DNA from: Martinezella dioscoreae
Lineage (GTDB): Bacteria > Pseudomonadota > Alphaproteobacteria > Rhizobiales > Rhizobiaceae
Direction of reading: 5' to 3'
NCBI RefSeq assembly: GCF_009176305.1
Contig: NZ_BLAJ01000010.1
Location: 1-64,000, forward strand
DNA length: 64,000 bases
Below are positions 54,731-62,967 of the stretch, in pieces. Below the pieces are notes generated by a model, which was not told the DNA's origin, did not search any database, and worked only from the letters and a program-made list of their open reading frames with translations. The position numbers and the translations under genes are program-made. Each line of letters starts with the position of its first letter. The stretch's first letter is position 1.

Positions 54731-55315
54731 CTAAGCCCGCTGTTTGAAACGAACCTCGCGTGCCGAAGCGCAAATCCTAATCTCGTCGCCGAGCGACCAT
54801 TCGGCTGCCCTTGCCGCCATGGCTGCAGGCACGCCCTGCGAGCCAGGCCCGGCGGGAACATCATAAGTGGCGTGCGCATCATGCGGCAGCAGCACACCAT
54901 AACCGCGCTCAAGCGCCGCCCGCGCCGTTGCGGCAACGCACATGTCCGAGAGCGCGCCGCAGATCACCAGATGCTTCGCGCCGAAAGCGGTCAGAATAGC
55001 GTCAAGATCGGTGCCGTCGAAGCCATCATCCTCCGTTTTCCTGATGACCACCTCGCCAGATAGCGGCGGAAAATGGAGTTTCCACCCCGGTTGAAACGGC
55101 TCATCCAGTGCACCGGGCGGACCATCGTTCTGCAGGAAAATCACCGGCGCCCATGCCGACCGCGCCTTATCCAGCAGGAGTTCGACCATCGCTCTCAAGG
55201 TGGCATGGCCGGGAACCGCACTTGGTCCCTCCACGAAAGCATTCTGCACGTCGACAACAAGCAGGGCATCGGCCGGCGGACGGTCATCGGAAATCTCTTG
55301 CTGCTCTCTTTCCAT
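54731..55315 (-). CDS. Isochorismatase-family cysteine hydrolase
   Basis: 194 residues. The catalytic triad is D22 (VVDVQNAF), K93 (IRKTEDDGF) and C126 (LSDMCVAAT), with the cis-peptide just before the Cys. The family hydrolyses isochorismate, nicotinamide, or other amides; substrate not assigned. No clear ribosome site before the ATG. It stands alone between the Rrf2 and TauE genes. Confidence 0.9.
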   Translation of the reverse strand: MEREQQEISDDRPPADALLVVDVQNAFVEGPSAVPGHATLRAMVELLLDKARSAWAPVIFLQNDGPPGALDEPFQPGWKLHFPPLSGEVVIRKTEDDGFDGTDLDAILTAFGAKHLVICGALSDMCVAATARAALERGYGVLLPHDAHATYDVPAGPGSQGVPAAMAARAAEWSLGDEIRICASAREVRFKQRA

Positions 55316-55394
55316 CGATCGGTCAGGCCTTACCTTGAAACAAACTCGGAAGCATATGGGTACCTGCAGGGCAACCCAGCAATATGAGACCGCC

Positions 55395-56144
55395 TCAAAA
55401 AGCGGCTTTGACGATCATCTCGGCGCCAAGCAGCAGAAGGCAGACCAGAAACCCGCGGCGGAAAGTGGCCGGGCTGACGCGATTGCGGATGACCTGGCCG
55501 GCCCACATACCGGCAAGCGCCGGGGCGATCGCCAGGGTGGAGAGTGCGAGATTGTCGACATGGAATGCGCCGTGCCAGGCAAGCGCGGCGGCCAATGCCA
55601 CGGTGGAGACAGTGAAGGAGAGGCCGAGCGCCTGGACCAGAACTTCCTTCTCCAGCCCGAGCGCCTGCAGGTAGGGCACGGCTGGCACGACGAAAACGCC
55701 GGTCGCGCCCGTCAAGAGGCCTGTGACCATGCCGATGACCGGCGATAGCAGCGGTTCCAGTGTCTGCGGCACGCGAAGCTGGCGGGCAAGCAAGGCGTAA
55801 CCAGCATAAAGAAGGAGGGCCGCTCCCAGTGCTGCCGAGGTCATATGCGTATCGCCAGCGGCGAGCAGATATGAGCCGGCGAAGGTTCCGACGATGATGG
55901 TGCTGACCAGCGGAGAGAAACGACGCGCAAGCACACCGAAGCTCGGACCGGCTAGAAGCTGCCAGACATTGGTGACGAAGGAGGGCACGATCAGGAGGCT
56001 CGCTGCCGTTAGCGGCGAGATGAGTGTGCCCAGCACGCCCATCGCCACGGTCGGTAGCCCCATGCCGGTGACGCCCTTGACCATGCCGGCGATGAAGAAG
56101 GTCGCGAAGATCGCCGCGAGAAGCCATATCGAATGATCCATCAT
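55395..56144 (-). CDS. TauE/SafE-family permease
   Basis: 249 residues (248 if the second Met is used), about eight hydrophobic helices. The first repeat has FFIAGMVKGVTGMGLPTVAMG and the second GMVTGLLTGATGVFVVPAVPYLQALG. It is probably an exporter of sulfonates, sulfite or another organic anion. It is divergent from the LysR gene at 56243. Confidence 0.92.
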   Translation of the reverse strand: MMDHSIWLLAAIFATFFIAGMVKGVTGMGLPTVAMGVLGTLISPLTAASLLIVPSFVTNVWQLLAGPSFGVLARRFSPLVSTIIVGTFAGSYLLAAGDTHMTSAALGAALLLYAGYALLARQLRVPQTLEPLLSPVIGMVTGLLTGATGVFVVPAVPYLQALGLEKEVLVQALGLSFTVSTVALAAALAWHGAFHVDNLALSTLAIAPALAGMWAGQVIRNRVSPATFRRGFLVCLLLLGAEMIVKAAF

Positions 56145-56194
56145 TCCCTTTCAGTAGCAGAGACAAAGACTGGCACAATGCGGATGATGCGAAG

Positions 56195-56221
56195 CCAGCC
56201 TTCGGCTATTCCGAAGACTGG
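56195..56221. promoter_or_regulatory. LysR operator candidate between tauE-like and lysR genes
   Basis: CCAGCCTTCGG (56195-56205) and CCGAAGACTGG (56211-56221) are reverse complements at 10 of 11 positions. The core TTCGGCTATTCCGAA has the T-N11-A form typical for LysR proteins. It lies 22 bases before the lysR start. Confidence 0.65.
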
Positions 56222-56242
56222 ACATGCGGTAATCTGCACGTC

Positions 56243-57124
56243 ATGCGCTTCGATCTGACCGACCTTCGCCTTTTCCTCGCCGTCGTCGATGCCGGCAGCA
56301 TCACGCATGGAGCCGCCGATATCGGGCTTTCGTTGCCGGCCGCCAGCGAGCGGCTGCGTGACATGGAGGCAAATGGCGGCGTACGGCTTCTGGAGCGCGG
56401 GCGACGCGGCGTGAGTCCGACGCCCGCCGGTGAGGCATTGGCCCATCATGCCCGGTTGATCCAGCGGCAGCTCACGCAAATGCGCGGCGAGCTTGGCGAG
56501 CACGCAAGCGGCCTGCGCGCAACCGTCCGGCTTCTCGCCAACACCGCGGCGATTGTCGAATACCTGCCGCCGCGCCTTGCCGAATGGATGGCCAGAAACC
56601 CGCGAACGGACATCGATCTCAAGGAGCGCCAGAGCATCGAGATCGCCCGGGCCGTTTCGGCCGGGCTGGCCGAGATCGGTATCCTGTCGGACGCGGCCGA
56701 TACCTCCGGCCTGACATTGCGACCCTTCGCGATCGACCGGCTGGTGGTGGTGATATCTAGCGATCATGCGCTGGCAGCGGCAAAGCAGATCGCTTTCACG
56801 GAGATCCTGCATGAGCATTTCGTCGGACTTGCCGGCGGAGCGCTGCAGGATCACATCGACGCGCAGGCGGCCCGACTCGGCAGCCGGTTGAAAATGCGGG
56901 TGCGGATGCGGACATTTGAAGCCATCTGCCACATGGCCGGCCAGGGCATCGGCCTCGGCATCGTGCCCGAAACGGCGGCGCGTCGCTGCAGCCGATCCGC
57001 GAAAATTGCAGCCCTCCGCCTCACCGACCCATGGGCAACGCGCCGGCTTTCACTCTGCGCACGCTCCCTCGAAGAGCTTCCGTCGCCGGCCCGCGATCTT
57101 TTCGAGCATCTGGCAACGATATGA
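56243..57124 (+). CDS. LysR-family regulator
   Basis: 293 residues. The HTH is SITHGAADIGLSLPAASERLRDME, followed by the substrate domain. It is divergent from the TauE-like permease gene, the probable target, with a LysR-type site in the gap. Confidence 0.92.
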   Translation: MRFDLTDLRLFLAVVDAGSITHGAADIGLSLPAASERLRDMEANGGVRLLERGRRGVSPTPAGEALAHHARLIQRQLTQMRGELGEHASGLRATVRLLANTAAIVEYLPPRLAEWMARNPRTDIDLKERQSIEIARAVSAGLAEIGILSDAADTSGLTLRPFAIDRLVVVISSDHALAAAKQIAFTEILHEHFVGLAGGALQDHIDAQAARLGSRLKMRVRMRTFEAICHMAGQGIGLGIVPETAARRCSRSAKIAALRLTDPWATRRLSLCARSLEELPSPARDLFEHLATI

Positions 57125-57208
57125 CCGTAGCCTGTTGAAAAGACGCGTTGGGATCGACTAGTCTCGCCACGTGGCTGTCGGGGAGAGACGGCGCAATGGG
57201 AGGTCGGT

Positions 57209-58015
57209 ATGGAATTTCACGACGACGAGCTTCACCGCTTCGAAGCCGAAGGGGCCGCTCCCTTGCCGCATACCGAGGTGGAAGGCCATGTCGATCATGA
57301 TGGCGCGCGTATCTGGTATGCGTCCTACGGCAGCGGCGCTCCGGTGATCCTCCTGCATGGCGGGCTCGGAAACAGCGGCAATTGGGGCTACCAAGTACCC
57401 GCGCTCTTCGACGCTGGCCATCAGCCTATCGTCATCGACAGCCGCGGCCATGGCCGCAGCACACGCGACGAGCGGCCTTATACCTACGAGCTCATGGCCA
57501 CAGACGTTCTCGCCGTCATGGACAGGCTGAAGATCGACAAGGCGGCAATCGCCGGATGGAGCGACGGCGCCTGTATCGGCATGGTGCTTGGAAAAACCCA
57601 TCCGGAACGCGTTTCCGGTGTCTTCTTCTTTGCCTGCAACATGGACCCGAGCGGTACCAAGGAATTCGTGGCGACGCCGATCATTGAGCGCTGCTTCTCC
57701 CGCCATACGAAGGATTATGCCGCCCTCTCCGCCACACCCAGCGAGTTCGATGCTTTCGTCGAAGCGGTTGGCCTGATGCAGCGGACCGAGCCGAACTACA
57801 CGGTCAAAGATCTCACGGAGATCAATGTGCCTGTCGCCATCGTGCAAAGCGAGCATGACGAGTTCATTAAGCGGGAGCATGCCGATTATCTCGTGCGGCA
57901 CATTCCAGGCGCGAAGCTGATCCTTCTGCCCGGCGTCAGCCATTTTGCCCCCTTGCAGCGTCCGGCGCAGTTCAACGCCGCCCTGCTCGGCTTTCTTGCA
58001 ACGATTTCAGCCTGA
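57209..58015 (+). CDS. Alpha/beta hydrolase
   Basis: 268 residues. The oxyanion segment is ILLHGGLGNSG, the nucleophile Ser 118 lies in AGWSDGA and the catalytic His in PGVSHFAPL near the C-terminus. It hydrolyses an ester, lactone or similar; no signal peptide. GGGAG region GGGAGGTCGGT precedes the ATG. Confidence 0.9.
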   Translation: MEFHDDELHRFEAEGAAPLPHTEVEGHVDHDGARIWYASYGSGAPVILLHGGLGNSGNWGYQVPALFDAGHQPIVIDSRGHGRSTRDERPYTYELMATDVLAVMDRLKIDKAAIAGWSDGACIGMVLGKTHPERVSGVFFFACNMDPSGTKEFVATPIIERCFSRHTKDYAALSATPSEFDAFVEAVGLMQRTEPNYTVKDLTEINVPVAIVQSEHDEFIKREHADYLVRHIPGAKLILLPGVSHFAPLQRPAQFNAALLGFLATISA

Positions 58016-58036
58016 CGGCAGATTCAGTTGCGCACG

Positions 58037-58067
58037 TCCGATCGTTCGGATAAATGATGATCATCAT
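58037..58067. promoter_or_regulatory. Two palindromes upstream of the OYE gene
   Basis: TCCGATCGTTCGGA (58037-58050; 5 bp arms TCCGA/TCGGA) and the perfect 14-bp palindrome ATGATGATCATCAT (58054-58067) lie 85-115 bases before the OYE start. Operator function is inferred. Confidence 0.5.
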
Positions 58068-58151
58068 CTTATTCGAACTCCCGAGACCGAATCGCCGCTG
58101 ACAGGCCCTTCCGCCCCGGGGAGCAATTTTGGCTCCAGGCAGGAGAATTTT

Positions 58152-59273
58152 ATGACAGCCACTTTGTTTTCGCCTCTTTCCATTGGCCCTTATGAATTTG
58201 CGCATCGCGTCGTCATGGCGCCGCTGACCCGCATGCGGGCGAGCCAGCCGGGCAATGTGCCTTCGGCATTGAATGCCGAATATTACGCCCAGCGCGCCAG
58301 CGAGGGCGGGCTCATCATTTCCGAAGGGTCGCAGATTTCCCGAACAGGTCAGGGCATGCCGGCAACGCCGGGCATCCACACGGCCGAACAAATCGCCGGC
58401 TGGAGGGCCGTGACGGATGCGGTTCATTGCAAGGGCGGCAAGATCTTCCTGCAGCTCTGGCATGTCGGCCGCATCTCCCATTCCTCACACCAGCCGGGCG
58501 GAGCGGCGCCGATCGCTCCTTCAGCCATTGGCGCCAAGGGTGATGCGTTTACCGCTTCCTTCGAGCGCGTTCCCTTCGAGACGCCGCAGGCGATCGATAT
58601 CGACCTGATGCCGCTTTTGATCGACGTCTACGCCCAGGCTGCCGCCAATGCCAAGCAGGCGGGCTTTGATGGCGTCGAGATTCATGGCGCCAATGGCTAT
58701 CTGATCGAACAGTTCCTGCAGGCCCGCACCAACCAGCGCACTGACCAATATGGCGGCTCGATCGAGAATCGTACGCGGCTGCTGCTTGAGGTGGTCGAGG
58801 CGGTGTCCGAAGTTTGGGGTTCGGATCGCGTCGGTGTGCGCCTTTCGCCCTTCGGCATCGCCAATGACAGCGGCGAGGACGATCCATTGCGCCTCTACGG
58901 CCATGTCATTCGCGAACTGGACCGCCTCAACCTCGCCTATCTGCATCTGATTGAGCCGCGCGCCAGTGGTGCCGGCCAAGCCGAAGTAGACCACAAGAAT
59001 GTGCCCTCGGCTGCGGAACTCTTTCGACCCGCCTGGTCCGGCAAGCTGATCGCCGCGGGCAATTTCCGGCCGGATACTGCCGAGGCAGCACTTGCCGCCG
59101 GCCATGCCGATGCCATCGCCTTCGGTCGTCTCTTCATCGCCAATCCCGACCTGCCGGAGCGCATTCGCCTCGGTGCCCCGCTCAATCCTTATCATCGCCC
59201 GACCTTCTACGGCGGCGGCGCCGAGGGTTACACCGATTATCCGACGCTGGATGCCAGGGAGGCCGCCGAATGA
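58152..59273 (+). CDS. Old-yellow-enzyme alkene reductase (NemA-like)
   Basis: 373 residues. FMN and substrate motifs include VVMAPLTRMRA, QLWHVGRISH, and HGANGYLIEQFLQARTNQRTDQYGGSIENR, which identifies the OYE/NemA class. It reduces activated C=C bonds, nitroesters or N-ethylmaleimide with NAD(P)H. The ATG at 58152 has AGGAG; the longer frame to 57945 overlaps the hydrolase gene. It overlaps the next gene by 4 bases. Confidence 0.94.
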   Translation: MTATLFSPLSIGPYEFAHRVVMAPLTRMRASQPGNVPSALNAEYYAQRASEGGLIISEGSQISRTGQGMPATPGIHTAEQIAGWRAVTDAVHCKGGKIFLQLWHVGRISHSSHQPGGAAPIAPSAIGAKGDAFTASFERVPFETPQAIDIDLMPLLIDVYAQAAANAKQAGFDGVEIHGANGYLIEQFLQARTNQRTDQYGGSIENRTRLLLEVVEAVSEVWGSDRVGVRLSPFGIANDSGEDDPLRLYGHVIRELDRLNLAYLHLIEPRASGAGQAEVDHKNVPSAAELFRPAWSGKLIAAGNFRPDTAEAALAAGHADAIAFGRLFIANPDLPERIRLGAPLNPYHRPTFYGGGAEGYTDYPTLDAREAAE

Positions 59274-59998
59274 GCACGCCGAGCGCTATCATCGTCGGAG
59301 TAGGAGCCGAACAGGGGCTGGGGGCGGCGCTCTGCCGGCTTCTCGCGGACAAGGGCTATCATGTCGTCATTGCCGGCCGGACGGCGGCAAAGATCGATCA
59401 GGTGGCGGCTGCCATCCAGGCGTCCGGCGGCAGTGCCGAGGCGATCGAAACGGACGCCACGGATGAAGCTGCGGTCATCCGGCTGTTCGATCATGCCTTT
59501 ACCGCTCGAGACGATATTGCCGCGCCTGACTTCGTCGTCTTCAACGCCGGCATCAATCGCCAGATCGGTTTTCGTAATCTGACGGCCGCTCAGTTCGAGG
59601 AATTCTGGCGTGTCTGCTGCTTTGGCGGCTTCCTCGTCGGCCGTGAGGCCGCGCGGCATCTGGCGCCGCTCGGCCGCGGCACCGTGATCTTCACCGGCGC
59701 CTCCGCGAGCCTGCGCGGCAAGGCGGGTTTCGCCCAGTTCGCCGCTGCCAAAGCCGGTCTTCGAATGATCAGCCAGAGCATGGCGCGGGAATTCGGACCG
59801 CTCGGCCTTCATGTCGCCCACACCATCATCGATGGCGGCATAGACGGCGAGCGGCTACGTTCGCGCCGGCCGGATGCGGATGCCGATGGGCTGCTGAACA
59901 TCGATGCCATTGCCGAGAGCTACTGGCATATTCACCGGCAGCATCCTTCTGCCTGGACACAGGAACTCGATCTGCGTCCTTACAAGGAAAACTTCTGA
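59270..59998 (+). CDS. SDR-family protein with Phe in place of the catalytic Tyr
   Basis: 242 residues. Cofactor motif is GVGAEQGLGAALC and the Ser region FTGASASLRG (S145). Where YxxxK is expected the sequence reads FAAAK (F157, K161), so the general acid is missing. It is translationally coupled to the OYE gene (ATGA). It may be a poor oxidoreductase, use another residue, or bind a ligand only. Confidence 0.88.
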   Translation: MSTPSAIIVGVGAEQGLGAALCRLLADKGYHVVIAGRTAAKIDQVAAAIQASGGSAEAIETDATDEAAVIRLFDHAFTARDDIAAPDFVVFNAGINRQIGFRNLTAAQFEEFWRVCCFGGFLVGREAARHLAPLGRGTVIFTGASASLRGKAGFAQFAAAKAGLRMISQSMAREFGPLGLHVAHTIIDGGIDGERLRSRRPDADADGLLNIDAIAESYWHIHRQHPSAWTQELDLRPYKENF

Positions 59999-60029
59999 GG
60001 CCGCCGTCGGAGCAACTCATGGCGTTGCT

Positions 60030-60317
60030 CTAGCAATTCCGCGACAGGGCTTTAGCGATGGCCAGGAATTTCGGGTCTTCTAACCCGGTGCGATGCTGGA
60101 TCTCTGCTTCGCTCTCCGCGGCCGATATCTCGCTCGGAATCGTGAAGGACCACGCCGATGGTCGCTTCCGGCCGCGGAAGAACTGCGCCAGCCGGCTCAG
60201 CACGCTCTGTTTGTCAGCCCCGCCTCCACGTTCTGAAGGCGGATCGACGGCATTCGGATTGCAGGGATCACCCCATCGTTCATCATAGAGATCCTTGAAG
60301 AGATAATTGGTCAGCAC
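60030..60317 (-). CDS. Small hypothetical protein controlled by the LacI locus
   Basis: 95 residues. A charged protein starting MLTNYLFKDLYDERWGDP, with Gly- and Arg-rich middle parts and a helical C-terminus; no domain recognised. It is divergent from the LacI gene, and three LacI-type operators lie within 100 bases of its start. That context is the main support for it being a real gene. Confidence 0.6.
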   Translation of the reverse strand: MLTNYLFKDLYDERWGDPCNPNAVDPPSERGGGADKQSVLSRLAQFFRGRKRPSAWSFTIPSEISAAESEAEIQHRTGLEDPKFLAIAKALSRNC

Positions 60318-60332
60318 TGGTTTGTCCTTATT

Positions 60333-60346
60333 TTGAATCGATTCAA
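60333..60346. promoter_or_regulatory. LacI operator 1
   Basis: TTGAATCGATTCAA is a perfect palindrome with the central CG typical of LacI/GalR sites, 16 bases before the minus-strand gene's start. Confidence 0.75.
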
Positions 60347-60366
60347 TTCCAGGTTACGCGACTTTC

Positions 60367-60380
60367 TTGAATCGGTTCAA
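60367..60380. promoter_or_regulatory. LacI operator 2
   Basis: TTGAATCGGTTCAA matches the first site in 13 of 14 positions, 34 bases start to start. Confidence 0.75.
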
Positions 60381-60413
60381 TCCTACGCTTCAAAAATCCG
60401 CTGTCAAGAAGAA

Positions 60414-60427
60414 TTGAACCGATACAA
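60414..60427. promoter_or_regulatory. LacI operator 3
   Basis: TTGAACCGATACAA is a weaker copy, 47 bases from site 2 and 42 bases before the lacI start, fit for autoregulation and looping. Confidence 0.65.
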
Positions 60428-60468
60428 CTTCATTGCTAGTATCCGCCAGAAACAATTGGAGGATTTCA

Positions 60469-61536
60469 TTGGCCAAAGGCACCATCAGGCTCGCGGACGT
60501 CGCCAAGGCAGCAGGCGTATCGCAGGGAACCGCCTCCAATGTTTTCAGCCGGCCCGAAGTGGTGCGCGAAGAAGTGCGCGAGCATGTGCTCGAGACGGCC
60601 AAGCGGCTTGGCTATGCCGGGCCGAGCCTGACGGGCCGGCTGCTGCGGGCCGGAAAGGTCAATGCCATTGGCGTCGCCGTCGTCGAGCCGCTTTCCTATT
60701 TCTTCAACGATCCCTGGGCCAGGGCGCTCCTGGCCGCTGTGTCCCAGGTCTGCGATGCCAGCGGCACAGGTCTCGCCCTGGTCTCGGCCAAGGATCGGCA
60801 CAAGCTCGACTGGAACATCAAGAGCGCGTTGGTCGACGGCTTCATTCTGCTCTGCGTGGAAGGCGGCGAAAAGCTGGTTCAGTTGACGCGCGAGCGGCAA
60901 TTGCCCTTCGTCGCCCTCGCTCTGAATGACGAAGATGCGTCGATCCCCTCGATCAGTGTCGACAATCTTGGTGGTGCGGCCGTTGCGGCCCGGCATCTGG
61001 CGGAACTCGGCCACAGGCGTTTCGGCGTGCTCGCGACCGAGCTTTCGGACGATCATGTCGGGCCGGTCAGCATCGCCGGGATCGGGCGGGCGATGTATTC
61101 CACCTCGCGCGATCGCGCACTCGGCTATTGGCAGGCACTCGAAGCCTTCGGAATTGGGCGCGAAAACGTGCCGATCTTTGAGACGCTCAACGACAAGCCA
61201 AGCGTCGAAGCCGGGCTTGACTACCTATTTTCCGCGCAGGAACCGCCGACGGCGATCCTTGCCATGTCCGACAATATCGCGCTTCTGGCGATCAATTGGC
61301 TGCGGGCACGGGGCCTCTCAGTACCGCAAGACGTCTCCGTCATCGGCTTCGATGGCGTGCCCGAAGGCGGCATGGTGGAGCCGGGCCTGACGACGATGGC
61401 CCAGCCCTTTGCCGAGATCGCGGAACGCGCGGTGCAGGCCGTTCTCCACGATGCCGTACCCGCAGAGCGCGAGATGATCGGCGTCACGCTGATCGTACGC
61501 GGCAGCACGGCAGCGCCGAGACCCGACCGAATCTAG
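60469..61536 (+). CDS. LacI-family regulator
   Basis: 355 residues. HTH and hinge helix read IRLADVAKAAGVSQGTASNVFSRPE, followed by a periplasmic-binding-protein-like core with VIGFDGVPEGGMVEPGLTTMAQP. The start is TTG 60469, with GGAGG at 60458-60462. Its TAG stop lies in the CTAG that was duplicated when the IS element inserted at 61537, so the protein is intact. Confidence 0.93.
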   Translation: MAKGTIRLADVAKAAGVSQGTASNVFSRPEVVREEVREHVLETAKRLGYAGPSLTGRLLRAGKVNAIGVAVVEPLSYFFNDPWARALLAAVSQVCDASGTGLALVSAKDRHKLDWNIKSALVDGFILLCVEGGEKLVQLTRERQLPFVALALNDEDASIPSISVDNLGGAAVAARHLAELGHRRFGVLATELSDDHVGPVSIAGIGRAMYSTSRDRALGYWQALEAFGIGRENVPIFETLNDKPSVEAGLDYLFSAQEPPTAILAMSDNIALLAINWLRARGLSVPQDVSVIGFDGVPEGGMVEPGLTTMAQPFAEIAERAVQAVLHDAVPAEREMIGVTLIVRGSTAAPRPDRI

Positions 61537-61601
61537 TACTACAGTTGTAAATGAAATCAAATCATGATTCTCTTCAAGGGATTTCTTGAAGGAGATGCGG
61601 C

Positions 61602-62789
61602 ATGTCGGTTTCGGAATGGTCGGGTTCGGGGATTTCCTGGGAAGGGGAACTGTCGGCGCTGAAGGCGCGTCTCGGCGTGGTGTTCCGCCGTTCTGAAGCG
61701 CGAGAGGGCTGCGGGGCGTTTATCGACGGGCTTTTATCGGGGATTGAGCGCAAGACCGGCTGGCTTCTTTCCGAGCAGGCCGGCCTTGGGCGCCCGTGGC
61801 GGATCCAGGCACTGCTGGGGCGCTCGCAATGGGATGCGGACCGGTTGCGCGACATCGTTTGCGACTACGCCATGGAGGCGCTCGGCGATCGATCGGGGGT
61901 GCTGGTGGTGGACGAAACCGGTTTTTTGAAGAAAGGCACCCATTCGGTCGGGGTGGCGCGGCAATATTCAGGCACCGCCGGCCGCATCGAGAGCTGCCAG
62001 ATCGGCGTGTTTGTCGCCTATGCCAGCCGCTTTGGCCAGACGCTGATCGACCGGCGGCTCTATCTGCCGGAGGCCTGGGCGAAAGACCAGGCGCGGCGCA
62101 AGGCGGCCGGGATTCCACAGGAGACGGAGTTCTTGACTAAGCCAGCAATGGCACGCGCCATGCTGGCTGAAGCGCTTGATCGCGGCGTGCCATGCGCCTG
62201 GGTTCTGGCCGATGCGGCCTATGGCGGGGATTACCAGACGCGCCGCATGCTTGAGGAGCGCCGACAGCCTTATGTGCTCGCGGTGCGCTCCAACCATACC
62301 TTGCGAATGCTGACCGATCAGGGGTTGCTGCAGACGGACCCGAAAGAGATGGCCGAGGAACTGCCCGCTGCGGCCTGGGCCGCCTGTCCGGCCGGCGAAG
62401 GCGCCAAGGGATTGCGTCTCTACGACTGGGCCCGGATTGCCCTGCCTTATGTCGTCGAGGAAGGCTATGCCCGCTATGTCCTCATCCGCAAAAGCCGAAC
62501 GGATCCGCGCGCCCTCAGCTACTATCTGGTCTTTGCGCCCGCCGAGGCTACGCTTCCGGAACTGGCCGGGGCGGCAGGATTGCGCTGGACGATCGAGGAA
62601 TGCTTCCAGCGCGCCAAGGACGATCTCGGCCTTGACCATTGCGAGGCGCGCTCCTGGCATGGCTGGCATCGCCACATGACGCTCGTCATGGCGGCCGCTG
62701 CCTTCCTCGCCAAGCTCGGCGCCGATCTACGCCGCTCGGCCTGCGGCAAACCGAACGAAACGAGTCCAAATCCGCCAATCGCTGCCTGA
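61602..62789 (+). CDS. IS701-family DDE transposase, first frame
   Basis: 395 residues. DDE features are VVDETGFLKKGTHSVGVARQ, with the first Asp, WVLADAAYGG, with the second, and RWTIEECFQRAKDDLGLDH, with the Glu. AAGGAG precedes ATG 61602. The usual C-terminal helix (EIRTLIARL... ILAWSLWRR) lies in the -1 frame at about 62790-62965 and is not part of this product. The shift point is somewhere in 62639-62789. Confidence 0.9.
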   Translation: MSVSEWSGSGISWEGELSALKARLGVVFRRSEAREGCGAFIDGLLSGIERKTGWLLSEQAGLGRPWRIQALLGRSQWDADRLRDIVCDYAMEALGDRSGVLVVDETGFLKKGTHSVGVARQYSGTAGRIESCQIGVFVAYASRFGQTLIDRRLYLPEAWAKDQARRKAAGIPQETEFLTKPAMARAMLAEALDRGVPCAWVLADAAYGGDYQTRRMLEERRQPYVLAVRSNHTLRMLTDQGLLQTDPKEMAEELPAAAWAACPAGEGAKGLRLYDWARIALPYVVEEGYARYVLIRKSRTDPRALSYYLVFAPAEATLPELAGAAGLRWTIEECFQRAKDDLGLDHCEARSWHGWHRHMTLVMAAAAFLAKLGADLRRSACGKPNETSPNPPIAA

Positions 62790-62965
62790 CGCGCAAGCTC
62801 AGCCTCATCCCCACCATCGCCGAAATCCGCACACTCATCGCTCGGCTGATCATGCGAAAGCCCGCAAAACGGGCCTTCATTCTCGCCTGGTCTCTCTGGC
62901 GACGAACCCATCAGGCGCAGGCTATGCTCGCCCACTACAGAAAACGAGGCCATTTACAACTGTAG
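62790..62965 (+). pseudogene. Out-of-frame C-terminal part of the IS701 transposase
   Basis: In the -1 frame relative to the first part, the sequence encodes RKLSLIPTIAEIRTLIARL and later FILAWSLWRRTHQAQAMLAH, the normal C-terminal end of IS701 transposases, stopping at TAG 62963-62965 inside the right inverted repeat. I see no A-rich slippery heptamer, so decay by a one-base loss is more likely than programmed frameshifting. Confidence 0.7.
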
Positions 62966-62967
62966 CA

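Larger units (their letters stand above)
61537..62967 (+). mobile_element. Complete IS701-family insertion sequence, 1,431 bp
   Basis: Terminal inverted repeats are TACTACAGTTGTAAATG at 61537 and its complement CATTTACAACTGTAGCA at 62951-62967, 16 of 17 matching. The target duplication is CTAG on both sides (61533-61536 and 62968-62971), the short YTAR-type target known for the family. It lies between lacI and a dispersed repeat. Confidence 0.92.

Noticed and set aside
57158-57943. 261-residue minus-strand frame opposite the alpha/beta hydrolase
   Set aside because: The plus-strand frame has the Ser nucleophile and oxyanion motifs; the reverse frame has none.
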